From positions 254,135 through 318,134 of the forward strand of contig MEHQ01004506.1 of NCBI GenBank assembly GCA_008828725.1: a DNA stretch of 64,000 bases, read 5' to 3'. Shown piece after piece: positions 19,800-32,087 of this stretch (its first letter is position 1; the number at the start of each line of letters is the position of its first letter). Under the pieces are notes generated by a model. That model saw nothing but the letters and a program-made list of their open reading frames with translations. It did no database searches and had not been told where the DNA came from. A program made the translations under genes and the position numbers. This stretch comes from Saccharina japonica (lineage: Eukaryota > Sar > Phaeophyceae > Laminariales > Laminariaceae).

Positions 19800-20235
19800 T
19801 GTTTTCGGGTGTTTTGTCAAACTGTGTGTTGGTAGGGTATACCTGGCATAATATGCTCTGGAGTACCCAGGTACCAAACCTCTGGGTGTTTGGGCCATAC
19901 CTGGTACTCGGCTGGTTACCCAAGTACCAAACCTGGGTAGGTACTCTGGGCCATACCTGGTACTCGGCTAGGTACCCCGAGTATCGAACCTGGTTGTCTG
20001 GGTTATACTCGGGTAGGTATCCTGGATCATACCTGCTCCTCGGCTAGGTACGCGAGTACCGAACCTACCGAGCCGGATTGTTTCGGTAATACTCGGGTAG
20101 GTACCCTGGGCCATACCTGCTCCTCGGCTAGGTACGCGAGTACCGAACCTGGTTGTTTCGGTAAATACTCGGGTAGGTAACCTAAGTACCCACCTAGACG
20201 CGGTATTCGGGGCAGATATACTCGTGTACCCCAGA
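19800..20235. repeat. Degenerate satellite with GGTACC/TACTCGGG motifs
   Basis: Units of about 60-85 bp contain GGCCATACCTGGTACTCGGC, AGGTACGCGAGTACCGAACC and TATACTCGGGTAGGTA. Many blocks are near-palindromic. A diverged relative is at 17458-17570. Confidence 0.7.
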
Positions 20236-20940
20236 GTATGTACTAGCCTCACTCTTTTGTCGTCTAATGTCCCTCTCTAGTCCGGTGGTGGTGGTGGTGG
20301 TGGTAATGATGCATGTATTTTTTATATATATATACATACATACTTCGTACATATTTTATTGGAATTTGGCTTCATATACATATATAGGTATATGTGTAAC
20401 GTCCCTATTATAAACTGTACATTTTTTCAGGGGTGTGCGCGTGTCATGTACCTGTATTGTGTACCCAAAGGTGTCCCGGGTGGGAGGTTTGATTGATGTC
20501 CGGGGGGTAGCATTAAGTGGTGGGGGGAGGGTTACAGGATCTGAAAAAAAAGGGGGACGGGCTGGTGGACTGGACCGTGGACCGGGACCGGACCGTGGAC
20601 CGGACCGGGACCGGACCGGGACCGGACCGGGACCGGACCGTGGATCGGACCGTTCCAGGCCCTTTTGACGCGTCAAGATGTCGGCTAACGATCTAGTTTT
20701 GGCCCGTCAAGGCAAGCCTCTTTAGACGTAATATACTAGTTTTCGTGTAGCAGTAGCTTGACAGCTGTCTTTGACGGCTGTCCGTCAAGAAAACAAAGAA
20801 TGCCGTGATTCGATCGCTTTGCCTTTGACGTTGATTGTTGCCAGGCGTCTATATACCTGGTAAAGCTTGAGTTTGCGTGGGAACAATGGTTTTTCATGCC
20901 CCAAAAAAAATGCGTAGTAATTGTTTGGTTAGTCAATTTT
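20236..20940. other. Intergenic with GGACC microsatellite
   Basis: GT and AT short repeats at 20284-20390. A GGACCG/GGACCGGGACC microsatellite spans 20568-20655. At 20675-20800 there are GTCAAG/TTGACGG words like those inside the 1301-2945 hAT element, but no termini. No gene. Confidence 0.5.
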
Positions 20941-21125
20941 TTTCAAACGGAGTGGTTCTGATTGGTGGGAAGTGAGTATAAAATATCCCTGGATGACGCG
21001 TGCCGCCATATAGTAATAGCAAGGTGACGTCATTTTCTGTCAGTGGAGTTTTTTATAGCCGTGGATGACGTCACCGCAGCTCTCTGACGGGTCGCTTTTT
21101 TATATGAGTGTTCTGATTGGTGAAT
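20941..21125. promoter_or_regulatory. Promoter-like cluster: two TGACGTCA sites, two ATTGG boxes
   Basis: ATTGG (inverted CCAAT) is at 20961 and 21116, each within TTCTGATTGGTG. The palindrome TGACGTCA, the target of CREB/ATF-type bZIP factors in other eukaryotes, occurs at 21024-21031 and 21066-21073, with GATGACGCG (20993) and TGACGG (21085) as half sites. A TATAAAA is at 20977. No coding exon can be joined to it in either direction, so its target is unknown. The DNA may be a duplicated regulatory block. Confidence 0.4.
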
Positions 21126-22263
21126 TGAAATGGCGCGGTATTAGGTAGGAATCTAGGCCGCGGTGCGGTCTTTTTACCGCGGTTTTGTTGTCGCTGCTAC
21201 GCGAGATAGATGAAGGAAGGCACGAGTAGATAGGGAACCGCAGATAAATCGAATAATATTCTGACCACAGAAAATTCGGGGAAGATTATGAAGGAAGTTC
21301 GGCCGAAAACTTCCCCTTCAGAAAAGTCTGAAGAAAACCCTGGAGAAATACACTATTAATAAGAAGATTCTGAAGAACGCTTTCAAGAAGATTTTCTGGA
21401 GAAAAGGGTGAAGAAGATTCCAAAGAATGGCCTCGTGAAAATATCTTTTGAGTATATTCTGAAGAATAATCCGGGGAAACTTCGGAAGATGATTGAGGAT
21501 TTCACCACACATCAACGGCAAAAACGATGACGAGGAAAGAAGGCTTCCATCATATATTTGCGCAAGACCGATTATCATTGTTGAAAGAAAGCTTGTTTTC
21601 GTCATTGACACTATGGTTGGTTCGTTCGTTAGTTGGTTGGGATGCGGTCTTGCTAATCGAAGACCTCGATGCGTTATTATGAATCAATGCGACTTATGCA
21701 GGCTGTGCAGCGAGTGGTAGGTGTGAGCTTGTGTGCGCTTTTACACCGAACGATCGCAAGAAAATCGGACACACTGCGCGTAGTACGTGCGTGTACGTGC
21801 GTAAACTCAAAATCTCAGGATCCAGCAGCTCGAAATCAACTATTTTAAAATAGGCACGATAACACGGTACGTGAAAGTTTAGCAGAAAAGGGCAGTTTTT
21901 TTCAGTTACACGCAGGGTACTGACGACCGACAGGAGCTTTTTCCGAGCTCGTAACCCTATACCGGTAGTAGTTAAGAGACATGCAGCCCTGTCCGACGTT
22001 CAACAATGTGTTATATACGAGATTGCCCTTCGGAGTCGTCTCGTTTACCACATTAATTTAGACAAAAACAAAGGCATTTGTTTCACAGTAAATAATATTC
22101 AGTTTGCATAGCGCTCAGCTCTTGTTCTTAACGAGGGTGACGTAAGAAATAAGGCCCAAATCAACCTAATCTGTAATGTCATAGATTTATTCAACATATC
22201 CCGGGGTCCTCAAAACCCGGCCTCAATAAAATGGCCTCAAATCTCCGCTTCAGGCTTATTTAG
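21126..22263. other. Intergenic, GAA/TTC-rich then plain
   Basis: From 21230 to 21490 the plus strand repeats GAAGATTCTGAAGAA-like words, so GAAnnTTCnnGAA patterns (the heat-shock-element format) appear several times. They may be a by-product of a degenerate purine repeat. From 21500 to 22263 nothing is recognised. Confidence 0.4.
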
Positions 22264-25200
22264 CGGGATGAATTTAGTGGCAATGTGCTCTACGTAGGGC
22301 TATAGAATGGTTGAGAGATGATCGTACAGGTCCAAAGCTTTGTCCTACCCTAAGATTATTCTCGTGTACTGAAGTTTCCTTGGTAGATCAGATAGGCAAT
22401 AGCATCGAGGCTTCGCAAGCCCATAGGAATGTTCTGGGTACCAGAATAATCTATAAAAGATGAGAGAACCCGGAGAATTTGCTTTGAGATTTCCACAGGA
22501 CTGGTATTACCCCTGGGACAGGATAAGACGATCACTCAGGAATAGCTAAGCATCATGGGAAAATTCCCTAGACTACTATAGCTACCCGACTAACGGGCTG
22601 TTAGCGGGAGAACTAGCGTAACCACCCGACTAGCGGGATATTAGCGAGAGCAAGAGGCTCTGCTGTCTTAAGCAGAACCCCGCCAACTCGCCCCCTCTCT
22701 CCCACTCTCCTCCGGTTCCACCTCTCTTCCGGTTTCCCAGCTTGTAGCCTGTTAGTCTCCACCAACAGAGGAATTAACATACAACATGAGGTCTCCTACA
22801 CTGAAGAGAAGCTGTGATTCCAAGCCAGCAACGTTAAACTCCTGCGCCCCTTCCATCATATCTCGAGCTTCACTACGATGACTCTATCCGTGATGTTTTA
22901 GGCCTCACTACGAGGTGTGGAGAAATCTATAGCCTCATTTGTTGTTTCGAATAGCCGCATCTTCGACCCCCCTTTCTCGGTCTTATGGGATGAACTTTGT
23001 TATCACCCATCGACCATCGTGTGGTCTACATGTACGACTGTTCAGGGTGGGCTCATGTGATGAGATGCTCTAGGGCTATAGAATGGCTGAGAGATGATCG
23101 TACAGGTCCAAAGCTTTGTCCTACCCTAAGATTATTCTCGTGTACTGAAGTTTCCTTGGTAGATCAGATAGGCAGTAGCATCGAGGCTTCGCAAGTCCAT
23201 AGGAATGTTCTAGGTAACCAGAACATTCCTTAGAAGACGAGAGAACCCGGAGAATTGGCTTTGCGATTTCCACAGGACTGGTATTATCCCCTGGGACAGG
23301 ATGAGACGATCACTCAGGAATAGCTAAGCATCATGGGAAAGTTCCCTAGACTACTATAGCTACTCGACTAACGGGCTGTTAGCGGGAAAACTAGCGTAAC
23401 CACCTGACTAGCGGGATATTAGCGAGAGCAAGAGGCTCTGCTGCCTTAGGCAGAGCCTCGCCAACTCGCCCCCTCTTTCTCACTCTCCTCCGGTTCCACC
23501 TCTCTTCCGGTTTCCCAGCTTATAGCCTTTTAGTCTCCATCAACAGAGGAATTAACATACAACAAGAGATCTCGTATACTGAAGAGAATATGTGATTCCA
23601 AGCCAGCAACGTTAAACCCCTGCGCCCCGTCCATCATATCTCGAGCTTCACTACGATGACTCTATCCGTGATGCTTAGGACTCACTACGAGGTGTGGGGA
23701 AATCTATAGCCTCATTTGTTGTTTCGAATAGCGTCATCTTCGACCACCCTTTCTCGGTCTTTTGGGATGAACTTTGTTATCACCCATCGACCATCGTGTG
23801 GTCTGCATGTACAACTGTTCAGGGTGGGCTCATGTGATGAGATGCTCTAGGGCTATAGAATGGCTGAGAGATTATGGTACAGGTCCAAAGCTTTGTCCTA
23901 CCCTAAGGTTATTATCGTGTACTGAAGTTGCCTTGGTAGATCAGATAGGCAGTAGCATCGAGGCTTCGCAAGCCAATAGGAATGTTCTGGGTACCATAAT
24001 ATTCCATAAAAGACGACAGAACCTGGAGAATTAGCTTTGAGATTGCCACAGGACTGGTACTATCCCCTGGGACAGGATAAGACGATCACTCAGGAATAGC
24101 TAAGCATCATGGGAAAGTTCCCTAGACTACTATAACTACCCGACTAACGGGCTGTTAGCGGGAGAACTAGCGTAACCACCCGACTAGCGGGCTATTAGCG
24201 AGAGCAAGAGGTTCTGTTGTCTTAAGCAGAGCCTCGCCAACTCGCCCCCTCTCTCCCACTCTCCTCCGGTTCCACCTCTCTTCCGGTTTCCCAACTGATA
24301 GTATTTTAGTCCCCATCAACAGAGGAATTGACATGAAACAAGAGGTCTCCTACACTGAAGAGAAGCTGTGATTTCAAGCCAGCAGCGTTAAACCCCTGCG
24401 CCCCTTCCATCATATCTCGAGCTTCACTACGATGATTCTATCCGTGATGCGTAGGCCTCACTATGAGGTGTGGGGAAGTCTATAGCCTCATTTGTTGTTT
24501 CGAATAGCCGCATCTTCGACCCCCCTTTCTCGGTCTTTTGGAATGAACTTTGTTATCACCCATCGACCATCGTGTGGTCTGCATGTACGACTGCTCAGGG
24601 TGGGCTTATGTGGTGAGATGCTCCAGGGCTATAAAATGGCTGAGAGATAATCGTACAGGTCCAACGCTTTGTCCTACCCTAAGATTATGATCGCGTACTG
24701 AAGTTGCCTTGGTAGATCAGATAGGCAGTAGCATCGAGGCTTCGCAAGCCCATAGGAATGTTCTGGGTACCAGAATATTCCTTTGAAGACGAGAGAACCC
24801 GGAGAATTGGCTTTGCGATTTCCACAGGACTGGTATTATCCGCTGGGACAGGATGAGACGATCACTCAGGAATAGCTAAGCATCATGGGAAAGTTCCCTA
24901 GACTACTATAGCTACCCGACTAACGGGCTGTTAGCGGGAGAACTAGCGTAACCACCCGACTAGCGGGCTATTAGCGAGAGCAAGAGGTTCTGCTGTCTTA
25001 AGCAGAGCCTCGCCAACTCTCCCCCTCTCTCTCACTCTCCTCCGGTTCCACCCCCCTTCCGGTTTCCCAGCTTATAGCCTTTTAGTCCCCATCAACAGAG
25101 GAATTGACATACACCAAGAGGTCTCCTACACTGAAGAGAAGCGGCGATTCCAAGCCAGCAGCGTTAAACCCCTGCGCCCCTTCCATCATATCTCGAGCTT

Positions 25201-25969
25201 CACTACGATGACTCTATCCGTGATGCTTAGGCCTCACTACGAGGTGTGGGGAAATTCGTTAGCCTCATTTGTTGTTTCGAACCGCATCTTCGACCCCCCT
25301 TTCTCAGTGTTTTGGGATGAACTTTGTTATCACCCATCGACCATCGTGTGGTCTGCATGTACGACTGTTCAGGGTGGGCTTATGTAATTAGATGCTCTAG
25401 GGCTATAGAATGGCTGAGAGATAATCGTGCAGGTCCAAAGCTTAAGCTTTGTCCTACCCTAAGGTTATTATCGTGTACTGAAGTTTCCTTGGTAGATCAG
25501 ATAGGCAGTAGCATCGAGGCTTCGCAAACCCATAGGATTTCTGAGTATCAGAACATTCCTTAAAAGACGAGAGAACCCGGAGAATTGGCTTTGAGATTTC
25601 CACAGGACTGGCATTACCCTTGGGACAGGGTGAGACGATCACTCAGGTATAGCTAAGCAGCAATGAAAAGTTCCCTAGACTACTATAGCTACCCGACTAA
25701 CGGGCTGTTAGCGGGAGAACTAGCGTAACCACCCGACTAGCGGGCTATTAGCGAGAGCAAGAGGCTCTGCTGTCTTAAGCAGAGCCTCGCCAGCTCGCCC
25801 CCTCTTTCTCACTCTCCCTCTCTTCCGGTTTCCCAGCTTATAGCCTTTTAGTCTCCATCAACAGAGGAATTAATATGCAAGAGGTCTCCTATACTGAAGA
25901 GAAGCCGCGATTCCAAGCCAGCAACGTTAAATCCCTGCGCCCGTTCCATCATATCTCGAGCTTCACTAC
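22264..25969. repeat. Tandem array of a ~776-bp unit, about 4.8 copies
   Basis: The anchor AGGGCTATAGAATGG starts at 22296, 23072, 23849, 24625 (one base changed) and 25399, so spacing is 776, 777, 776 and 774. Copies are roughly 93-97% alike by eye, differing by scattered substitutions and small indels such as the CTTAAG duplication at 25442. The first copy is internally deleted and the last stops at 25969. Each full unit has two adjacent hairpins (CTAACGGGCTGTTAG; CTAGCGGGCTATTAGCGAG) and one strong hairpin (GAGGCTCTGCT / AGCAGAGCCTC). The shared 78-86 codon frame starts at TTG, not ATG, and is lost in the fourth copy, so I do not call it a gene. I do not recognise rRNA, snRNA or tRNA in the unit. 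Confidence 0.85.
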
Positions 25970-26838
25970 AGCAACATAAAACCTGAGAGTAAACTCTTAG
26001 GAATGGGATGAGGCGCGCGAGCACGAAGCGCGAGCCTGTTTTTCTCGGTTTTCAAAATAGAAAAATGTCGCATCATGCCGGGTCGTATGCGGGTTTATGG
26101 AGTATTCGTTTTTTAACTTCCATTAATTACGTGCTCATGTTTTGTGCGTTGCTCCGTTTACTGTAATGCAGCGCCACTTAACGGTATCAGTGTGCTTTTC
26201 CCCAGCGTACTGTTTTTCTGCAATAGTAGGTCGAACGCGCCTCGCACTTTCGTACTATAGAGTACCAGCAAGTATACCGGGATACACATCATCACAACCC
26301 CCCTTCCCCCTGTTCAAACAATATTCATCATAGATGTGGAACTCCCAAAGGTCACTCAGTGCTCGGCGTGTTTGCGTGCTGATCTGCTCGGTGCGTACTG
26401 CTGTCCTCGGCGTGTCGCACACACCCCACCCCTGTTGCTGATACTCCGCCGAGGCGCATGGTGTGTGCTAGGCTGTCGAGGCGTGCAAAAACTGTCGCGA
26501 CGCCGCTGCTGTTCGCCAATATCAGGCTTTGAGGGTCGAGGGGAGAAGGGGGTACCCGTGGTGTGATTTGAGGGGTCACTTTTCTGTCACGCCTATTATC
26601 TTGAGAATCGGGCATCACTTTTGGGATTATGCTTTCTGAGTCTCCGGCCCAAGGACCGGAGAATACACATATAAATGTACACATCAAACATATTATAGCA
26701 TTGATAATAATTGTGCTTGTATCGCAATCGAATGAGTATCATTCGCGTTGCTAGTCTCCAGTCTTGAAAAAAAATGCAAGTACTCGTATCTGTCCGGCGT
26801 TTTTCCTGCGGGCTCAGGGGTAGTTCCTCGTTGTGTTC
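25970..26838. other. Intergenic, nothing firm
   Basis: No repeat longer than a few units and no coding frame with support. Confidence 0.4.
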
Positions 26839-26845
26839 AGTAGTC

Positions 26846-26936
<91 letters not shown>

Positions 26937-26953
26937 CAGTAGTAGTAGTAGTA
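26839..26953. repeat. (AGT)n microsatellite
   Basis: Almost uninterrupted TAG/AGT triplets for about 115 bases with one AGC variant. Poly-Val, Leu and Thr frames come from it. Confidence 0.9.
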
Positions 26954-27158
26954 GCACAAGGAGTTGCACACCGACCGGATGCGTGCTGCGATAGGGGCGG
27001 CATATAATATCCACGGGGCTCCTCACTTTTAGCAAGAAGAGCTCTATTAATAGCACCCACACTAAACGGACGTTCCACAATATACGCCTAGATAGATAGG
27101 TAGGCTTAACTCGATGATGAACAATCCAGTACCTGGTAGGTACTATCGGTAAATGTGG

Positions 27159-27507
27159 CACAGATGCTCCGAGTACCTTGGAGTAAAGTAAAGAGTATTG
27201 GAGATAAACTACTTCAGGTACTTCGTGTACTCGGAGTATTTCGGTGTTCGATACTCCGGGACACTGCTCGTACTCGGAGTATTTCGGGTATGAACACTCT
27301 CGATACTGCTTGTACTCGGAGTATTTCGGGGTCATATACTGCGGTTACTCCTTGCACTCCGAGTATTTGGGACTTCAGACTGATCATACTCCAAGTACTC
27401 CGGGTATTCAGGCCGCCAGTACTCTAATACTCCAAGTACTCAGAGTACGAAGTGTACTCGATACTCGGAGTATACTCGGAGTGTGAAGTACGTTAGGAGC
27501 ATCTTTG
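27159..27507. mobile_element. TIR element built of TACTCGGAGTA palindromes, copy 1
   Basis: Ends are CACAGATGCTCC on the left and GGAGCATCTTTG on the right. The interior is mostly near-palindromic TACTCGGAGTA words separated by 10-30 bases. No coding capacity. A sister element lies 77 bases away. Confidence 0.65.
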
Positions 27508-27584
27508 CATCATTTTAAAGACTCGGCCGTCATCCCTCCCAGGTTCCGGGAACATGTGACTGGCGTTTCTATCATTTCAAAATT

Positions 27585-27924
27585 CACAGATGCTCCCATT
27601 ACCTGCAAGTATAATTAGAGTATTTTAAAGAAAAAATACCTCAGGTACTTTGTGTACTCGCAGTATTTCGGTGTTCAATACTCTCGATACTCAGAGTACT
27701 CCGAGTAATTTAGATGTTTTTCCTCCGAGTACTGCTTGTACTCGAGTAGAAGTACTGCTCATACGCCCAGTACTCGGAGTATTGGGGCCTTCAGTACTGC
27801 TCATACTCCAAGTACTCCGAGTATTTAGGCCACCAGTACTCTAATACTCTCAGTACTCGGAGTACGAACAATACTCGATACTCCGAGTATACTCGGAGTA
27901 TCGAGTATACTCGGAGCATCTGTG
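27585..27924. mobile_element. TIR element built of TACTCGGAGTA palindromes, copy 2
   Basis: Ends are CACAGATGCTCC and its exact complement GGAGCATCTGTG; the match extends outward as TTCACAG/CTGTGAA. The 340-bp length and interior design equal copy 1 (shared TACTTCGTGTACTCGGAGTA-like and CCAGTACTCTAATACTC blocks). The target duplication is not clear. Confidence 0.7.
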
Positions 27925-29084
27925 AAATGTTGTGCAATACGAATAGGATATCGGGCAGTTTTGCTTCGTTGAGGAGAGCTTCGTCTGTCAGATATATTAC
28001 CGGTCAAACAAATGGTACCTCTATTATTGCGGTACAGTACGCCACGGCCTTACGGCTACAACAACATCACGCACGCAGTGTAGTTCAGGTAGCACGGGGC
28101 AAGCCCGACTACTGTGCAGGTTCACTCTGTCTGCTCTTGATCACTCGCACGTGTGTGTTTCATATACTTAGCGGCTCCTTGCCCCTGTGAAAGTTCTGAG
28201 CAGGAAGGGAAAGTACTCCTGTTCTCAGAGGAATATATAAATAGTAACGCCTCCACAACAACAATAGAGGGGAAACGGGGATACCATGACACGAGCCCAC
28301 CCTGAAGGGCTGTATACGCAGATGTACAGACAATCAGGAGGGTACAAAATTCATCCGAACATTTCGGAAAAACGAGTCGAAGATACTGCGCTTTACAACC
28401 CACCTCCACACCTCTAGAATAACTTGCAAGGCGAAAGCCGGTTAAACATAATCTGCAAGCAAGCCTACAGAAAGCAGACTACAAACCAAGAATACTAACA
28501 CTATAGCAAGCCGACCGTGTATTGTGCAAGCCAGCCACGCGGAAGCCTCCTGTCGCTCGTGGTTACACGTTTCCATGCTCGAGCGTTTCTACCGGTGCAT
28601 CGGCATGAACGTGAACACACGATCGATGGTGGCTTCGGCCTCATTGCCTTCAGTGCCAAGCACGCAAATCGTCCAGACAAAACAGCACGCTGACCCGCCC
28701 TGTCCTGTCGCTCCCCTTGCCAGCCGTCGTGTGCGCGTGCAAAACCGCCGTGAGGAGGGCCGTGTCTTTTTGGGTCGTGATCTGGTGGAACGAAGAGACC
28801 AGGTCAAACAGTGAAAATATCCGACCAACACTGCCTGCCTAACTTGTCCAAGTCTTCGTCGACGCGGGGTATATAGGGAGAGTCTACTGTCCGAGGATGC
28901 TCTGACATTATTCATCTTCTTTGTAGCTTGATCGTGAGGCAAATCCCGCCCGATTTCTTGGTGTATGATGACCACAGACAGGGCTCGCGTATAAGGCGGT
29001 GTGGGGAGTGTTGGGTGGGACCAGCCGCGAGACATTCATCCAAAATAGCGTCAATTTGTATGGCCACTGACTGGCGTGTGCTAC
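27925..29084. other. Intergenic, nothing firm
   Basis: Ordinary-looking sequence. Frames up to 148 codons overlap on opposite strands and match no family I know. Confidence 0.4.
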
Positions 29085-29738
29085 GTACGATAGAGGTATA
29101 AGGTATACCTTTTTTTGGCTGAAGTGTTTTTTTAATGACGGGGGGGGCGCTCTTTAACCCAACAAATCGTCGGAATTTCGTTCTACGTATAGCGTTGTTA
29201 CGCATGCTACGATAGAGGTGCACCATGTTTTTTCTGAGCTCCTCACTTAAGGAGCGTCATACCTCACCGAAAAAACGATTTTGGAGGAAAATAAAAGTGC
29301 TGCCGGATGAGAAAATATCATGACCGAAGTATGCCCTGAAACATTATTCGTCACAAAAATGAATGAAAGTCCGACGAATTTGGGTTAAGGAGCCCGATCG
29401 TTCAGAAAACGATTCAGCCAAAAAGTGCTACCTCTACCATAGCACGCGTCGACTGGTCATCGGGTACGTAGGACGCATGCTACGGTAGAGTTGCACCGTG
29501 TTTTTTTTTTCTGAGCTCCTCACTTAAAAGAGCGTCATACTTCACCGAAAAAAATGATTTTGGAGGAAAATTTAAAAGTGCTGCCGGGTGCGAAATATCA
29601 TGGTCGAAGCATACTCTGAAGCATTATTCGTCACAAAAATGAATGAAAGTCCGACGGATTTTGGTTAAGGAGCCCGATCGTTCAGAAAAACGATTCAGCC
29701 AAAAAAAAGGTATACCTACCGCTACCGTAGCACGCGTC
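29085..29738. mobile_element. Three family B MITEs in a row
   Basis: A decayed copy (29085-29199), then 29200-29450 and 29472-29738. The last two have ACGCATGCTACGATAGAGG or GACGCATGCTACGGTAGAG at the left and GCACGCGTC at the right, with the shared interior (GAGCTCCTCACTTAA, GCTGCCGG, AGTCCGACG). They abut almost directly. Confidence 0.75.
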
Positions 29739-30939
29739 GTTAGCTTTTTTTTTTGTTTTTCTCCAAAAACCGTTTTCGGGTAAAGTATAGAGCTCCTATA
29801 CTATAATCAAGATAATCAAGTGATCACCCTCGGAAACATCACCACCGTGCATCTCTACCGTACCATGCGTCCAGCTACAGGATTCGCTACTACTCCGGTC
29901 GCTCAAACACTCGCTTCTGGTCAGGGGCCGACCGTGTTTTGTCCCTGGTTCAGTCACTATGGACCACTCTTCGTTCGCTACGAAATTACACGGAAATACC
30001 ACGACACACGCGTCACCGGGGTTTGCGGGCACATGTTGAACGGTGAGAACACGCCGAAACGATTCATCGCAGCATGTATCATACTCTCAAGAAACGCCTT
30101 TTTTCTGTGTGAACTCCGCTGCAGTGTCACCAGTTCCCTTGCTGTTGCGTCTCGGGGGGAAAGCTCAATCAACCCGTATACGCCAACTCGCGGTTCTCCG
30201 AGGCTGTTGTTCGTGGAAAAAAACGTGTGTAGTGCCGCATGGAAAAGTCTCCGTCCCTGCATGTCTCACCCCCGTGCCTTTGCACAGTCACCAGGCCATC
30301 TACGTGAACACGGCTACGTGTAATTGTTATAAGATTCGGTGGTGGGGGACTCGGTGCGGAATTGACGAGATTTCCACAGCACCTCTGTCTTGCCCGCTGA
30401 CCGCGGGCAGCGCTTTTGCCAAGGTCCTCCTTCGAAGTCCTCGACATTTTTCTCGGACTCGCCGGCCGACCAAATCCCTGGAGGTCTGGCAATAATATAG
30501 TTCTGGCGTCGGCCCTGTGGCCTTGCGGTTGCACCCTGCCGCCTACAAACAAATGCGTGCGAAAACCAAAGCGGATATATATATGTATGTCCTCTATGTG
30601 TCCTACCAGGTACATTACACTACTGCTCCATACCGTACTCTGCCACGAGTCTCTACCAGTAGTAGTAGCAGCGTCCTGGGGACTTCAGAGAGATGGGAAA
30701 ACTGGGGTGGTCATAATAAGTAAAAGTGGCGATTTCGGCAACGAACGGCAACGAACTAGACTGCGTTTTGTTTTAGGGGGGGTGATATGATACAATGGTT
30801 GGTGTCCGAGTTTACAATGGTTGCAAATTATGCAAGGGGTCGTCGTATACACGGTACGGGCGCAACAACACGATCCTGCCCGTGCTCTCGGGAGCCCACA
30901 CCCTGCTCGCAGACGGTTGGTAACACCAACGTTATACTA
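29739..30939. other. Intergenic, nothing firm
   Basis: Frames of 120-167 codons overlap on both strands, without splice context or recognisable domains. No repeat found. Confidence 0.4.
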
Positions 30940-31062
30940 TTATGAGGACCATAGTAAATACTAGTAAATAGGACCTATGGTACACGCAAAGCCTACACAT
31001 ATCCCTATTTTTACTAAGAATATGTGGTCCTATTTACTGTAGTATTCTTGTACGCTTTCAAC
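30940..31062. mobile_element. Family A MITE
   Basis: Starts TATGAGGACCATAGTAAATA and holds TATCCCTATTTTTACT and TGGTCCTATTTACT; it runs straight into a copy of repeat C. A second fragment (TTTACTATGGCCCCCCGTAA) is at 31396-31415 beyond that copy, so repeat C may have inserted into the MITE. Confidence 0.65.
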
Positions 31063-31385
31063 GACCAGTTAAAGTAAATATTGGATTAGTTGAGGCCTCC
31101 TGCCCCGAAGCAGGGGGGCATCACCCGGGATAAATCACCCCCGTGCTGAGTGCATACTCAGCGCGGTGGCGATCCCGACCGTTAAAGACTACAAACGCAG
31201 AAGAAGTGCTTCGAGGGTCGTCGGCGTCTCTTTCCATTATGCTCAGAATTGTTTATCAAAAGCCTCGATGGTTTGACTTTTTGGTCATCTTGGAAGAGAA
31301 TGATCTCGTGTGCTACATTATCACCCAGTAGTTTCGGTTTCTACTAGTGGAACCACATCCCTACGATCACGTGGTTTCATTTGGT
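31046..31385. repeat. Repeat C copy with one terminal repeat
   Basis: Reverse-orientation relative of 47398-47829. It begins with the 71-bp terminal repeat (AGTATTCTTGTACGCTTTCA) and continues through the interior marked by GCTGAGTGCATACTCAGC, TATCAAAAGCCTCGATGG and CATCCCTACGATCACGT. The second terminal repeat is missing. Confidence 0.65.
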
Positions 31386-31837
31386 TGACTCCCGATTTTA
31401 CTATGGCCCCCCGTAATATGTACTTTATATTAGTATTGTCTTCGCCGCAATAGAAAAGGGGGGCACCCGGAGAAAAGATAAATCGAGTCCTAGGTGGCCC
31501 TCGTCATGCCATCTTCTTCTATCAACTCCCCGAAATGTGTCGCTACGAGGCACGAGGAGTAAAACGGTCTGCACTTCTCTCGCACGCCTGCCGCTTGCTG
31601 CGGTCGATACATAAATCACAGGACTGACTTCGACCGCCTACTACGTAGAATCTTGTCGCTGGCGCTGAAGCCGGTCTACACTTCTCTCGCACACCCGCTG
31701 CTTGCTGCGGTCGATCAATAAATCACAGGACTGACTTCGACCGCCTACTACAGTACGTATAGTCTTGTCGCTGACGCTGAAACCTCTTCTTCTGGAGGCG
31801 CGGGCATCTTCGACGATCCCGGTCCATTCCCGCCGGA
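31386..31837. repeat. ~107-bp tandem duplication and spacer
   Basis: At about 31566-31785 a unit with CACTTCTCTCGCACGCC, ATAAATCACAGGACTGAC and CTTGTCGCTGGCGCTGAA is present twice, with about ten differences. The rest holds nothing recognised. Confidence 0.6.
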
Positions 31838-32087
31838 GACGCGTGCTACGGTAGAGGTAGCACGTTTTGGCTGACTCGTTTTCTGAACGATCGGGCTCCT
31901 TAACCCAAATTCGTCGGACTTTCATTCATTGCTGTGACGAATAATGTTTCAGAGTATACTTCGGTCACGATATTTCGCATCCGGCAGCACATTTATTTTT
32001 CTCCAAAATCATTTTTTCGGTGAGGTATGACGCTCCTTAAGTGAGGAGCTCAGAAAAAACATGGGTCACCTCTATCGTAGCATGCAC
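31838..32087. mobile_element. Family B MITE
   Basis: Left end GACGCGTGCTACGGTAGAGG, right end CCTCTATCGTAGCATGC, with the family interior in reverse order (TTAACCCAAATTCGTCGG, GTATACTTCGGTCAC, CTTAAGTGAGGAGC). Confidence 0.8.

Noticed and set aside
20660-20800. Second hAT copy related to 1301-2945
   Set aside because: It shares GTCAAG/TTGACGG words and GATGTCGGCT but has no paired termini or target duplication.
21230-21490. Heat-shock element array
   Set aside because: GAAnnTTC patterns arise throughout a degenerate GAAGATTCT repeat, and no gene or transcription start is attached.
22997-25563. Repeated 78-86 codon reading frame in the 776-bp units
   Set aside because: It begins at TTG rather than ATG, is lost in the fourth copy and shifted by an indel in the fifth, so it is not maintained as protein.
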